From the NCBI GenBank assembly GCA_964433555.1, contig CAYSRG010000004.1:1-64000 (forward strand): a stretch of DNA of 64,000 nucleotides. The letters are read 5' to 3'. Shown here one piece after another: positions 34,766 to 43,742 of the stretch. Made by a program: the position numbers and the translations under genes. A model generated the notes under the pieces. That model searched no databases. It saw only the letters and a list, made by a program, of their open reading frames with translations, and was not told the DNA's origin. Each line of letters starts with the position of its first letter. Position 1 is the stretch's first letter. Origin of the DNA: Stramentimicrobium sp964433555 (GTDB lineage: Bacteria > Atribacterota > Phoenicimicrobiia > Phoenicimicrobiales > Stramentimicrobiaceae).

Positions 34766-34840
34766 AAAATGATTTAGAGTACTTTTTTATGGGAGGAATC
34801 AATACTTTTTGTTTCTGTTTTTAATAAGGCAATTCGCTAT
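34766..34840 (+). repeat. Dispersed intergenic repeat, copy B
   Basis: 34766-34788 matches 3472-3494 at 21 of 23 bases. AAGGCAATTCGCTAT (34826-34840) matches the second block of copy A, but here about 37 extra bases separate the blocks. A GGGAGGAATC sequence in the insert resembles a ribosome binding site without a gene. Confidence 0.4.
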
Positions 34841-34895
34841 ATTGGCTCTATCATAAATTTAATTAATACTGGTAATACATAAGAAATGAAAATTG

Positions 34896-34924
34896 TTGAC
34901 AATAAAAAAATTGCATGCTATAAA
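34896..34924 (+). promoter_or_regulatory. Near-consensus sigma-70 promoter upstream of the amide ABC operon
   Basis: TTGACA (34896-34901), a 17-bp spacer and TATAAA (34919-34924). It lies about 320 bp before the binding-protein ATG with no gene between, so it either makes a long leader or serves an unseen small RNA. Confidence 0.6.
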
Positions 34925-35162
34925 TTATAGTTAATATCAATAGAAATATGGTTAATATAGTAAAAAAATAGCATAGAAAAGTATATTTATTTTTTATAAT
35001 TATAAAACAAACTATTAAATGATAGTGATAATTCAGGTATAGTATTGACAGGAATTTTCTCATAGTTAAGCAATATTAAACTCCAGAAGAAAACATAAAT
35101 TATTTGCCTAAATATAAAATATATAAATATATTTATAAACCAACATTCTAGATTTCCAAATA

Positions 35163-35176
35163 GAAGGAGGTAAATT
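35163..35176 (+). promoter_or_regulatory. Orphan Shine-Dalgarno-like leader element (amide SBP)
   Basis: GAAGGAGGTAAATT is a strong ribosome binding site about 70 nt before the true ATG, which has AAGGGGG at 35230-35236. No ATG, GTG or TTG follows at usable distance. Confidence 0.5.
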
Positions 35177-35245
35177 ATAGAAGCATAAAAATATATTAAT
35201 ATAATATTATTTATACTATTTCAATTTTTAAGGGGGTATTTATCT

Positions 35246-36526
35246 ATGAGAAGATTGAGTTTAAGAACGTTTAAGGTAATTTTCATATTGGTTTTCTTTT
35301 TGGGAACCTTGGTAGCAACATTCGCTCAGGAAAAAGAGCCATTATTAGTAGGTTCAATTTGGGATCAGGTTGGATTCGGAGGAACGATTGGGCAAATATG
35401 TTTAAAAGGATCTCAGTTAGCTGTGGATCTGGTGAATGAAGCGGGTGGAATCAATGGTCGTAAAGTTGAATATATCAATATTGATGGACAGAGTGAATTG
35501 GATGTAATAGCAGGTGCGGCAAAACGACTTGCAGAAGAAAGAAAAGTATTAGCTGCGATTGGTAGTGAAGATGACTCGCTAACCTCTGCTTCGGGACCGG
35601 TGTTTCAAGCTAATGGCACAGTTTTTTTAACAGGTCCAGCTACAACTCCAACACAGCCAGAAATAGGTGAATATATTTTCATGCCTGCCTATGGCGACCA
35701 CTTCCAGGGAACAGCTGCAGCTAAATTCTGTGCTGAAGAATTGGGATGGAAAAAGATAGCAGTCCTTTATGACGCTGCTAGTGCTTATAGCGTCTATCTG
35801 TCTAAAGCTTTTCAGGAAGCTTTTAAATATTTTACTAATGATCCTTCAGCCATAGTTCAGGTGGAATCATATATGACTGGTGATATGACTTTCACTGCAC
35901 AACTTACCAGAATCAGAGGTATTCAGGATAAGATAGATGCCTTTGTTACTTTCCCTCCTGAACCACAGGATGCTCCTGTTTATTCAAAACAAGCAAGAAG
36001 TTTGGGAATTACAGTTCCACTTTTCTTCACCGATGGTGGTGATGATATGAGTGTAGTAGAAGTTGGAGGAGATGCTGTAGAAGGTGCATATATTTCCACC
36101 CAATTTGCTGGTGATGCTCCTACAACTGAAATAGGTAAACAATTCGTATTAGATTATAATAATAAGTTTGGTGAAGAGCCAGGCTGTTTCGAATCAATTG
36201 GCTATGATTCTATGAGATTAGTTCTTGAGTCCATAGAGGCGATTATCGGTATAGTTGGAGATGAAGTATGGGATTCCATGACATTAGTACAGAAGAGAAC
36301 AGCTATTAGAAATACGCTACAGCTGTGGCCTGCTTTTCAAACCACTATTGTACCAATATCCTATCCGGATCCAGAAAAAGCAATATATCCAAGAGTACCC
36401 AACAGACCGGTCATATTCAAACAGATAAAAAATGGAGAACTTCGCTATTATACTCATATGGAACCGGAAGAAATTGCAGACCATCTAACACCAGTTCTAG
36501 AAGCTATGGGTGCCATAAAAAAATGA
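35246..36526 (+). CDS. Liv-type ABC transporter substrate-binding protein (amide/urea-like system)
   Basis: A 426-residue Peripla_BP_6 protein. Signal peptide to about residue 27 (VIFILVFFLGTLVATFAQ). The mature part includes QLAVDLVNEAGGINGRKVEYINIDG, the family motif A-V-x-x-x-N-x-x-G-G-I-x-G-R. It is longer than LivJ (about 386). The operon ends with an acetamidase/formamidase gene, so the ligand may be a short-chain amide or urea, as in the fmd systems of methylotrophs. That is inferred from context. A hairpin follows it. Confidence 0.9.
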   Translation: MRRLSLRTFKVIFILVFFLGTLVATFAQEKEPLLVGSIWDQVGFGGTIGQICLKGSQLAVDLVNEAGGINGRKVEYINIDGQSELDVIAGAAKRLAEERKVLAAIGSEDDSLTSASGPVFQANGTVFLTGPATTPTQPEIGEYIFMPAYGDHFQGTAAAKFCAEELGWKKIAVLYDAASAYSVYLSKAFQEAFKYFTNDPSAIVQVESYMTGDMTFTAQLTRIRGIQDKIDAFVTFPPEPQDAPVYSKQARSLGITVPLFFTDGGDDMSVVEVGGDAVEGAYISTQFAGDAPTTEIGKQFVLDYNNKFGEEPGCFESIGYDSMRLVLESIEAIIGIVGDEVWDSMTLVQKRTAIRNTLQLWPAFQTTIVPISYPDPEKAIYPRVPNRPVIFKQIKNGELRYYTHMEPEEIADHLTPVLEAMGAIKK

Positions 36527-36567
36527 TTAAAGCATGAAGGATAATTTCTAGTGATAGGAGAAAGAAG

Positions 36568-36600
36568 ACGCGGGAAAGAGATATTAACGCTTTCCCGTGT
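36568..36600 (+). terminator. Hairpin between the binding protein and livG-like genes
   Basis: ACGCGGGAAAG (36568-36578) pairs with CTTTCCCGTGT (36590-36600) over 11 bp, with one G-U pair, and is followed by CCTTATTTTTA. It is a likely attenuator. It shows that the frame opening at 36551 is not the real start of the next gene. Confidence 0.82.
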
Positions 36601-36631
36601 CCTTATTTTTAGAGAACCGGGGGTATATAAA

Positions 36632-37408
36632 ATGCCAGTAGATATACAGATAAGAAAATTAACCAAACAATTTGGAGGATTAAAAGCTGTTTCTGAACTT
36701 GGTTTTGAACTTTATCAGGGAGAACTGCTGGGGCTGATAGGTCCAAATGGCGCCGGCAAGACAACTGTCTTTAATCTCATTACTGGTCTTTTAAAGCCAA
36801 ATGCAGGGCAAATACTCTTTCATGGTCAAAACATAGCAGAATGGGCTCCTCACTTAATATCTGCTTGCGGCATTGCTCGTACTTTCCAAAATATCAGGCT
36901 TATGCCAGGGATGACAGTACGAGAAAATATAAGACCAGCATTCCATCAAAAAATTAGTTACTCCCTATTAAGCTCCATTGCCAGGACATCTGCTTTTATG
37001 AAAGTAGAAAATGAAATGGATCAGAAGATTGATGAAGTGCTCAATATGCTACAGATATCTGAATATACCGATCATTATGTGGAAGATCTCCCTTATGGGA
37101 TACAGAGGAGAATTGAGATTGCCAGAGCTTTATGCCTTGAACCAGCAGTTTTGCTGCTTGATGAACCTACTGCAGGTTTGAATCAAAAGGAAGCAAAAGA
37201 TATTGTTGAGGTTATTAAACATCTATCTAATGAAAATAATATTTCTATTATTGTTATAGAACATAATATGAGAGTCATTATGAGTATATGTAACCGGATT
37301 ATAGTTATTAATCAGGGGCAACTAATTTCCTCTGGTACTCCGGAGGAGATACAGCAAGACAAAGAAGTGATAAGGGTTTATTTAGGAGAGAAAAGGATTG
37401 CAGGATAG
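36632..37408 (+). CDS. ABC transporter ATP-binding protein (LivG type)
   Basis: A 258-residue ATPase from ATG 36632 (MPVDIQIRKLTKQFGG), preceded by CCGGGGG. Walker A is GPNGAGKT, Q-loop RTFQNIRLM, signature LPYGIQRRIEIARAL (LivG style), Walker B VLLLDEPTAGLN, H-loop IEHNMRVIM. It is paired with the LivF-type gene 11 bp downstream. In the amide/urea context it corresponds to FmdE/UrtD-like subunits. Confidence 0.92.
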   Translation: MPVDIQIRKLTKQFGGLKAVSELGFELYQGELLGLIGPNGAGKTTVFNLITGLLKPNAGQILFHGQNIAEWAPHLISACGIARTFQNIRLMPGMTVRENIRPAFHQKISYSLLSSIARTSAFMKVENEMDQKIDEVLNMLQISEYTDHYVEDLPYGIQRRIEIARALCLEPAVLLLDEPTAGLNQKEAKDIVEVIKHLSNENNISIIVIEHNMRVIMSICNRIIVINQGQLISSGTPEEIQQDKEVIRVYLGEKRIAG

Positions 37409-37419
37409 GGGGTTTTTAA

Positions 37420-38130
37420 ATGTTACTGTCAATAGAAAATGTTAGTACAGGTTATGGAAAAGCTCAGGTTCTCAAAAATGTTAGTATTAATCTTGAAAAG
37501 GGTGAAATAGTCGCTTTAATCGGGGCTAATGGTGCGGGGAAAACTACAACCTTAAGGTGCATTACCGGTGTAATTAAGCCATGGGATGGCAATATTAAGT
37601 TTAACGATCAGAAAATTGACTCTCTCCAACCATTTGAGATTGTTTCGCTGGGAATTTCGTACTGTCCAGAAGGGAGAGATATATTTGGGAACCTTTCGGT
37701 GTTTGAAAATCTGAAAGTGGGAGGTTACCTGATTCAGAACCGAAATGAGTTTAAGTCATACCTTGATTGGATCTATGACCTTTTTCCTATTCTAAAGGAG
37801 CGGTGCAATCAAATTGCCGGGTCACTGAGTGGTGGAGAACAACAGATGTTAGCAATTGGCAGGGCGCTTATGTCAAAACCTATTGTTATCTGTCTTGATG
37901 AACCTTCTTTAGGTCTGGCTCCCATAGTAGTGGAAAATATATTTAATACTATTCAGCAGATAAATTCTAACGGGACATCTATACTTTTGGTAGAACAAAA
38001 TGTAAGTCTGGCGTTAGATATTGCTAAAAGAGCTTACGTCCTTGAAAAGGGAGAGATCAGACTTTGTGGAGAGTGCAAAGATCTTAGCAATAGTGAATAT
38101 GTTAAAAATTCATATTTAGGAATTACATGA
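37420..38130 (+). CDS. ABC transporter ATP-binding protein (LivF type)
   Basis: A 236-residue ATPase. Walker A is GANGAGKTT, with the LivF-specific CPEGRDIFGNLSVFENL, signature LSGGEQQMLAIGRAL, Walker B VICLDEPSLGLAP and VEQNVSLAL. AGGGGG precedes the ATG. Gene order here (binding protein, LivG, LivF, LivH, LivM) differs from the first liv operon, so the two are not a recent tandem duplication. Confidence 0.93.
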   Translation: MLLSIENVSTGYGKAQVLKNVSINLEKGEIVALIGANGAGKTTTLRCITGVIKPWDGNIKFNDQKIDSLQPFEIVSLGISYCPEGRDIFGNLSVFENLKVGGYLIQNRNEFKSYLDWIYDLFPILKERCNQIAGSLSGGEQQMLAIGRALMSKPIVICLDEPSLGLAPIVVENIFNTIQQINSNGTSILLVEQNVSLALDIAKRAYVLEKGEIRLCGECKDLSNSEYVKNSYLGIT

Positions 38131-38164
38131 TACATGATATATTCCAAAGATAAGGAGAATCAAA

Positions 38165-39076
38165 ATGTTATTTTATTTGCTACAACAACTGATTAATGCC
38201 ATTTCTTATGGCAGTATATTGGGCTTACTGGCAGTGGGTTATACAATGATCTATGGAATTCTGGGTTTAATTAATTTTGCTCATGGCGAAATCTTTATGA
38301 TTGGAGCTTTTTCATGTTATCTTTTCGTTAAATTCCTTAATCTACCCTGGTTCACTGCTGCACTTTTAGCTATTGCCTCATCAGTTGTTTCAGGAATAGC
38401 TCTGGAAAGAATTGCCTACCGACCTTGCATTAGGAGAGGAGGTTCTGTTTTAACTATATTTATTATTTCATTTGCTGCTTCAATGTTTTTAAGATATTTA
38501 TTTATGATGTTTTTTACAGATGAGCGGAGGGCATTTCCCATTCCTGCTTTTTTCGAAAAGATGTACTTTATAGGAGGTATAGTAATTGGACTGCGAGATA
38601 TAATTATTTTTATAACTACTGTTATAATTATGCTGCTTATTAGTTACTTTATAAAGTATTCTAAACTTGGAATAGCCATGAGAGCAGTATCATATGATAA
38701 GAGAACTGCAAATTTTATGGGTATTAACAGCACTCTTATTATTAAAATTGCTTTTGTTATAGGATCTATACTTGCTGGTATTTCTGGTATTGAATACGGA
38801 TTGAGCTTTGGAATTGTGAATCCAAGTATGGGTTTTAATCCGGGACTTACTGGTTTTATTGCTGCAGTACTGGGAGGTATTGGCAATGTGCCCGGTGCCA
38901 TGATTGCCGGTTTTATCGTAGGAATTGGCGAGGTCCTCTTTGTGGCAATATTGCCCTCTATTTACTCACCTCTTCGCCCCTTGTTTGTATGGATTTTATT
39001 GTTTTTTATACTTTTCTTAAAACCAACTGGCCTATTCCGGCCAAATGTTAAGTTTGATGGGGGATGGGAAGAATGA
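38165..39076 (+). CDS. ABC transporter permease (LivH type)
   Basis: A 303-residue permease with about eight helices. LLQQLINAISYGSILGLLAVGYTMIYGILGLINFAHGE-like features match LivH/UrtB. The coupling loop is GIAMRAVSYDKRTANFMGIN, followed by AAVLGGIGNVPGAMIAGFIVG. AAGGAG precedes the ATG. It overlaps the next permease start by a few bases. Confidence 0.92.
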   Translation: MLFYLLQQLINAISYGSILGLLAVGYTMIYGILGLINFAHGEIFMIGAFSCYLFVKFLNLPWFTAALLAIASSVVSGIALERIAYRPCIRRGGSVLTIFIISFAASMFLRYLFMMFFTDERRAFPIPAFFEKMYFIGGIVIGLRDIIIFITTVIIMLLISYFIKYSKLGIAMRAVSYDKRTANFMGINSTLIIKIAFVIGSILAGISGIEYGLSFGIVNPSMGFNPGLTGFIAAVLGGIGNVPGAMIAGFIVGIGEVLFVAILPSIYSPLRPLFVWILLFFILFLKPTGLFRPNVKFDGGWEE

Positions 39077-40125
39077 AACAAAACAAAAGTACTGTTATAA
39101 AGAATCGATGGTATTATATAGTAGGTTTTATTGCAGCGATTGCCATTCTTGCTCTAATTGAGAAAAATATGAGAGGATTTTATCTTGGTATCTTTCTCTT
39201 ATTTGGAATTAATGCCATTATTTGTTTGGGTGTTACCATTACCAATGGCTATGCTAATATTTTTTCTTTAGGATTTGGAGGGATCATGCTTTTTTCAGCA
39301 TATGTTTCCAGCTTGTTTACCCTTCCTATTCAGTATAAAGCGTCTTTTTTAAAACTTCCAGAATGGTTAGAGGCAGCTCAGTTACCATTTGCTCTAGCCT
39401 TGTTTTTAGGTGCTATTGCTGCCGTATTGGCAAGTATTACCTTAGTTTTACCAGCTTTTCGCCTTAGAGGGCATTATTTTATTCTGGCTTCTATAGGCAT
39501 TAATATAGTGATGGCTAACCTTGCTGTAAATTTACGTTCTTTTACTCATGGACCTTTGGGCATCAGAAATATGCCTTTTGCTACTAATGTCTGGTGGGTA
39601 TATGGAATTTTGTTTTTAACTGTCATTTTTATGTGGAGATTTACTCATTCCAAATTTGGAAGAGCGGTAATTACCCTTGGCAAGGATCAAACCCTGGCTT
39701 CAACTATGGGCATTGATGTCGTTCGTTATAAAATTTTTGCTTTTATCACTGGCAGTTTTATTGTTGGATTAGCTGGTCCATTATGGGTTCATTATACAGG
39801 GGCAATGCACCCGGAAGTGTTTGGTCTGGTTTTTGTATTTCAAATAATAGCAATGCTGGTGATAGGAGGTATAGGGACTATTTCAGGTGCAATTCTTGGC
39901 GCTGGAATTATTACTATGTTTACACATCTTGCCCGACCCATACAGGAAGGTTTTAAAATATTTAGTTTACAGGTTCCCCCTTTAATTGGCTTGATCCAAG
40001 TTTTAATGGCCATTATGATATTTTTGGTTTTAATGTATAAACCGGAAGGATTACTTGGTAAAAATGAAATTACTGGACAGATCTTGCCAAAGCTTTGGTT
40101 AAGATTAAAAGAAAAGGAGAATTAG
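39073..40125 (+). CDS. ABC transporter permease (LivM type)
   Basis: A 350-residue permease with about nine to ten helices, longer than LivM1 because of an extended loop (about 75-110). Motifs: TITNGYANIFSLGFGGIMLFSAY, VLPAFRLRGHYFILASIGIN, RFTHSKFGRAVITLGKDQTLASTMG and VIGGIGTISGAILG. ATG 39073 has GGGATGGGAAG upstream; ATG 39064 is the alternative. It ends two bases before the amidase ATG, so coupling is likely. Confidence 0.9.
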   Translation: MKQNKSTVIKNRWYYIVGFIAAIAILALIEKNMRGFYLGIFLLFGINAIICLGVTITNGYANIFSLGFGGIMLFSAYVSSLFTLPIQYKASFLKLPEWLEAAQLPFALALFLGAIAAVLASITLVLPAFRLRGHYFILASIGINIVMANLAVNLRSFTHGPLGIRNMPFATNVWWVYGILFLTVIFMWRFTHSKFGRAVITLGKDQTLASTMGIDVVRYKIFAFITGSFIVGLAGPLWVHYTGAMHPEVFGLVFVFQIIAMLVIGGIGTISGAILGAGIITMFTHLARPIQEGFKIFSLQVPPLIGLIQVLMAIMIFLVLMYKPEGLLGKNEITGQILPKLWLRLKEKEN

Positions 40126-40127
40126 AT

Positions 40128-41009
40128 ATGAAAAAGATTACCAGAGATCAGGTAATTTACGCTATGGGGAAATCAAACAAGCCGATAATAAATGTTAATC
40201 CCGGAGAGATGCTTCAAATAGAGACTGAGGACTGCTTTAGTCATCAATTAGTCAAACCAACTGATACATTAGAGGAAAATGTTGATTTCTCAAGAGTAAA
40301 TCCAGCAACAGGACCAATTTATGTTAACGGTATTAAAACTGGAGAAACATTAAAGGTGTCCATTAAAAAGATTAAACCAGATAAACAGGGAGTTACTGTT
40401 GCTCTGAGGGGATTAGGCGTATTAGGTGATAAGGTAGATAATTCTCAAGTAGAGATAATCCCAATCGAAAACGATGTTATTGAGTTTGCTGGTCAAAAGT
40501 TATACTGTCGTCCCATGATTGGGGTCATAGGTGTAGCACCAGAGGATGGTGAGGTACCGAATAATACACCTGGAGATCACGGTGGTAATATGGATACTTT
40601 AGATGTTTGTGCCGGTGCATCCATTTATTTACCTGTTTTTGTTGATGGTGCTTACTTTGCCCTGGGAGATGTTCATGCTATTATGGGTAATGGAGAGGTT
40701 TGTGGGACTGGAGTTGAGTGTAGGAGTGTAGTAGAACTTAGTCTCGATATCTGTAAAAAGTACTATTGGCGAATCCCGGTAATTGAAACTGAAGAGTATT
40801 TTTATTTTGTGGGAAGTGCCAGTACATTAGATGAGGCAGTTAAAAAAGCCACTGATGAAGCAGTTCTATTTATTGAACAGAGTAATCAGATTCCATGGAA
40901 TACTGCTTATATGCTAGCAAGTCTTTCTACCCATGCCATAGTCAGCCAGGCTGTTAATCCATTAAAGACTGCACGGATCCAGATTCCTAAAAGCCTGTTA
41001 AATATATAG
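40128..41009 (+). CDS. Acetamidase/formamidase family amidohydrolase
   Basis: A 293-residue FmdA/AmdA-family enzyme that hydrolyses formamide, acetamide or similar amides to ammonia and the acid. Family features: NPATGPIYVNGIKTGETLKV near 70, the Asp/Gly-rich PGDHGGNMDTLDVCAGASIYLPV region (metal site), and ALGDVHAIMGNGEVCGTGVEC. ATG 40128 follows AAAAGGAG; the frame from 40095 overlaps the permease in another frame. The link with a Liv-type importer mirrors fmdDEF-fmdA of Methylophilus (established precedent), so the operon probably imports and cleaves short-chain amides as nitrogen source. Confidence 0.92.
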   Translation: MKKITRDQVIYAMGKSNKPIINVNPGEMLQIETEDCFSHQLVKPTDTLEENVDFSRVNPATGPIYVNGIKTGETLKVSIKKIKPDKQGVTVALRGLGVLGDKVDNSQVEIIPIENDVIEFAGQKLYCRPMIGVIGVAPEDGEVPNNTPGDHGGNMDTLDVCAGASIYLPVFVDGAYFALGDVHAIMGNGEVCGTGVECRSVVELSLDICKKYYWRIPVIETEEYFYFVGSASTLDEAVKKATDEAVLFIEQSNQIPWNTAYMLASLSTHAIVSQAVNPLKTARIQIPKSLLNI

Positions 41010-41256
41010 CTAATTATAAAAACTTCCCGGTGATTTCCTCCTGGGCAGGCTTGTAATAGAGTATTTATATAATCTACTAAATAAGGCACCTGCATAGCAG
41101 ATTACTTTATAAATCCTCCCAAAGAGGATTAACTTGTTAGTAGCAACTTTTTGCTATTCTTTTTTCTCTTATATGGGAAAGCCAGTCTGCAAAAATGTTG
41201 TCTTGGAATTAATTAGAACAAGATATAGATTTAAAAGAAATAGAAATAATAAAATA

Positions 41257-42510
41257 ATGAAGAATGAATCAACTATTTTATCTAAAAGAAGCAAGAAACC
41301 AGACAGAGATTATAATCTAATAAAAATTTTGATTGTACTATTTCTACCATATCTGGCTTTAAGTTTAGCTCAAACCGGATTTCTGGGATTACTTCCCTTC
41401 GTTCGCGAAGAGTTTACTCTTACTCGAGTCCAGGTTGGTTATTATTCCACTTTTTTCTTTATCAGTGCAGCATCGCTTTCTATATTTACCGGTAGTATAG
41501 TAGATAAATTAGGACCAAAGAAGAGTATGCTTTTAGGTATTGGATGCTTAGGTTTCTTATTACTACTGCATGGACTATCTCCTTCTTATAGCCTTCTTTT
41601 ATTATTGTCCTTTTTAACCGGACTGGGTTTCAGCATTATCACGCCATCAGCAACTAAGGCAGTCATGATTGCCACTCCCCGGGAAAAGCGAGCTTTTTCA
41701 ATGGGTATTACCCAGGTTGGGTTTGGATTGGGAGGTATTCTGGGAGCAAGTTTTTTGCCTCTTCTTGGAGAAAGCATGGGCTGGCGAAGAGCCATTCAGA
41801 TTGCCGCAGTTATTGTTCTGTTTGCTGGATTCTTTATATATAAACTATATCAGGAACAGAAGGATATCAACCATATAATTCATACACCTGAAGATAAAAG
41901 AGACAAACAGAAGTCTTTTTTCAAAAACCTCTCCTCAATTATAATAGAAAAACCTTTGTTTAGCATTTGTATTCTGGGCATACTATTTGGAATTTCAGAG
42001 GGATCCTTACTGGGTCACTTTGTAGTATTCCTGACTGGAGATCTTAAGATAAGCAAGGTGACTGCTGGCTTGCACTTTGCTACTCTTCATATGGGTGGAA
42101 TGCTCGGACTTTTAGGTTGGGGATCACTATCAGACCGGTTTTTTAGGATAGACCGACGATTTAGCCTTTTCTTGATTGGATTATCTACTGGAATTATGTA
42201 TCTAATTTTTGGTCTTTTTTTATGCCATCCTTTCCTGAATCAAATCATAGTTTTTATTTTCTCTTTTCTTTTTGGTTTTGTAGCACTGGGCTGGGCTGGG
42301 GTATATCTAACAACAGTAGGAGAGGTTGCCGGTGATAGAAAAGCCGGAATTGCCACAGGATTAGCATTATTATTCATTAGAACTGGTATGATTTTAGCTC
42401 CACCTATTTTCGGATTGATAGCTGATAGGTATGGATACTATAGAAATAGCTGGTTAATCTTTAGTATTTTAATTATGATTATATCCTTTCTTTTTTTAAA
42501 AAAGAAATAA
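41257..42510 (+). CDS. MFS transporter
   Basis: A 417-residue major facilitator protein with 12 predicted helices. Motif A after TM2 reads GSIVDKLGPKKSM, and the second-half counterpart is WGSLSDRF. The frame is open from TTG 41134, but the leading 41 residues look non-native. I choose ATG 41257 (MKNESTILSKRSKKPDRDYN). Neither start has a strong ribosome binding site. The substrate is unknown; resemblance is to NarK/oxalate-formate-like or cyanate-type carriers. It precedes the flavin oxidoreductase by 115 bp and may share its pathway. Confidence 0.82.
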   Translation: MKNESTILSKRSKKPDRDYNLIKILIVLFLPYLALSLAQTGFLGLLPFVREEFTLTRVQVGYYSTFFFISAASLSIFTGSIVDKLGPKKSMLLGIGCLGFLLLLHGLSPSYSLLLLLSFLTGLGFSIITPSATKAVMIATPREKRAFSMGITQVGFGLGGILGASFLPLLGESMGWRRAIQIAAVIVLFAGFFIYKLYQEQKDINHIIHTPEDKRDKQKSFFKNLSSIIIEKPLFSICILGILFGISEGSLLGHFVVFLTGDLKISKVTAGLHFATLHMGGMLGLLGWGSLSDRFFRIDRRFSLFLIGLSTGIMYLIFGLFLCHPFLNQIIVFIFSFLFGFVALGWAGVYLTTVGEVAGDRKAGIATGLALLFIRTGMILAPPIFGLIADRYGYYRNSWLIFSILIMIISFLFLKKK

Positions 42511-42625
42511 TTACCAGGAGAAGTTTCTTTTTTGGAAACAACTCTTGATAGAATATTTCCAATTATTCAACCAGAAACTATAAGAAGAAGTTGTTATTGT
42601 TTTTTAGGAAGGAGAGAAAGAATCA

Positions 42626-43702
42626 ATGAGAAAATTATTCGATAAAACTAGCATTAATCAGATGGAACTAAAAAACAGATTTGTACGGAGTGCCACCTGG
42701 GAAGGTTTAGCCAATCCAGATGGTTCATGCGGTGATAAGGTCACTGCTATGATAGAAGAGCTGGCATTAGGTCAGGTAGCATTAATAATAAGTAGCCATG
42801 CTTATGTTAATCCCGAAGGGAAGGGAAATAATGGTCAACTGGGAATGCATGATGATAGTCTTATAGCCAGCTATCAAAAAACGGTTCAGGTAGTTCAGGA
42901 AAAAGGAAGTAAGATAATTTTACAGATTAGCCATGCTGGCGGAAGGGCAATAAGCCAAAATCCCTATGGACCTTCACCAACTAATATCCCAGGCTATCAA
43001 TGCAGGGAAATTACTTTAGCTGAGATTGCTAAGATTATTCATGATTTTAAGAAGGCAGCTTTAAGAGCGAGAAAAGCAGGTTTTGATGGTATTCAAATAC
43101 ATGCAGCACATGGATTTTTATTAAGCCAGTTTCTTTCTCCCTTTTTTAATAAAAGGAAGGATTATTATGGTGGAAGCATTGAAAATAGGGCTCGGATAAT
43201 TTTAGAAATTGTTCAAATTATCAGATCAGAATTGGGTAATAGATTTGTAATTACGATAAAAATTAATTCTGACGATTTTATAGATGGTGGTTTTCAACCA
43301 GAAGAAATGATTCAAGTTTCAGAATTGCTGGAAAAAGCAGGATTAGATGCTTTAGAAATGAGTGGAGGTACTTCAGTAGGCAAGTATTCCTCTCACAGGG
43401 TAAACAAAGATGTATTAAAGGGCGATGAGGTTTATTATCGTGATGCTGCTAAGTTATTTAAGGAAAAAATAAATATCCCCTTAATATTAGTGGGCGGAAT
43501 TCGTTCTTATGAGGTAGCCAGAGAATTGATTGAAGATGATTTTGCGGATTATATTTCTTTAAGCCGCCCCTTAATCAGGGAACCATATTTAATCAGACGC
43601 TGGCAATCAGGAGATACCAGAAGGGCTACCTGTATTTCCTGTAATAAGTGTTTTGCTCCTGCCCGAGAAGGCAAAGGTTTGTATTGTATGCTGGATAAGT
43701 AA
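42626..43702 (+). CDS. NADH:flavin oxidoreductase (old yellow enzyme-like)
   Basis: A 358-residue TIM-barrel FMN enzyme. Features: KNRFVRSATWEG near the N-terminus, LQISHAGGRA, FDGIQIHAAHGFLLSQFLSP (catalytic His-Asn/His region) and YGGSIENRARIILEIV. A Cys cluster near the end (CISCNKCF and CMLDK) hints at an iron-sulphur site as in dienoyl-CoA reductases, but the C-terminal FAD/NAD domain of those enzymes is absent. It reduces activated alkenes or related xenobiotics; substrate unknown. GGAAGGAGAG precedes the ATG. Confidence 0.88.
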   Translation: MRKLFDKTSINQMELKNRFVRSATWEGLANPDGSCGDKVTAMIEELALGQVALIISSHAYVNPEGKGNNGQLGMHDDSLIASYQKTVQVVQEKGSKIILQISHAGGRAISQNPYGPSPTNIPGYQCREITLAEIAKIIHDFKKAALRARKAGFDGIQIHAAHGFLLSQFLSPFFNKRKDYYGGSIENRARIILEIVQIIRSELGNRFVITIKINSDDFIDGGFQPEEMIQVSELLEKAGLDALEMSGGTSVGKYSSHRVNKDVLKGDEVYYRDAAKLFKEKINIPLILVGGIRSYEVARELIEDDFADYISLSRPLIREPYLIRRWQSGDTRRATCISCNKCFAPAREGKGLYCMLDK

Positions 43703-43742
43703 ATGAATTTAATTCAATTTAGATAGCAATCTCTAATTATAC

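Larger units (their letters stand above)
34481..35245. other. 765-bp gene-free stretch with repeat, promoter and long leader
   Basis: Very AT-rich. It holds dispersed repeat copy B (34766-34840), a near-consensus promoter (34896-34924), a 16-bp AT-only palindrome (35122-35137) and an orphan SD-like element (35163-35176). If the promoter is used, the next operon has a leader of about 315 nt. Confidence 0.5.

Noticed and set aside
35122..35137. 16-bp perfect palindrome TATAAATATATTTATA as an operator
   Set aside because: Made only of A and T in very AT-rich DNA, so chance is likely; mentioned only in the gap description.
36551..36631. Extended N-terminus of the second LivG-type protein
   Set aside because: This segment is the terminator-like hairpin between genes; the conserved ATPase start is ATG 36632 with its own ribosome binding site.
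41112..41130. Hairpin AATCCTC/GAGGATT as terminator of the amide operon
   Set aside because: Stem is short and no T-run follows; too weak to list as a terminator.
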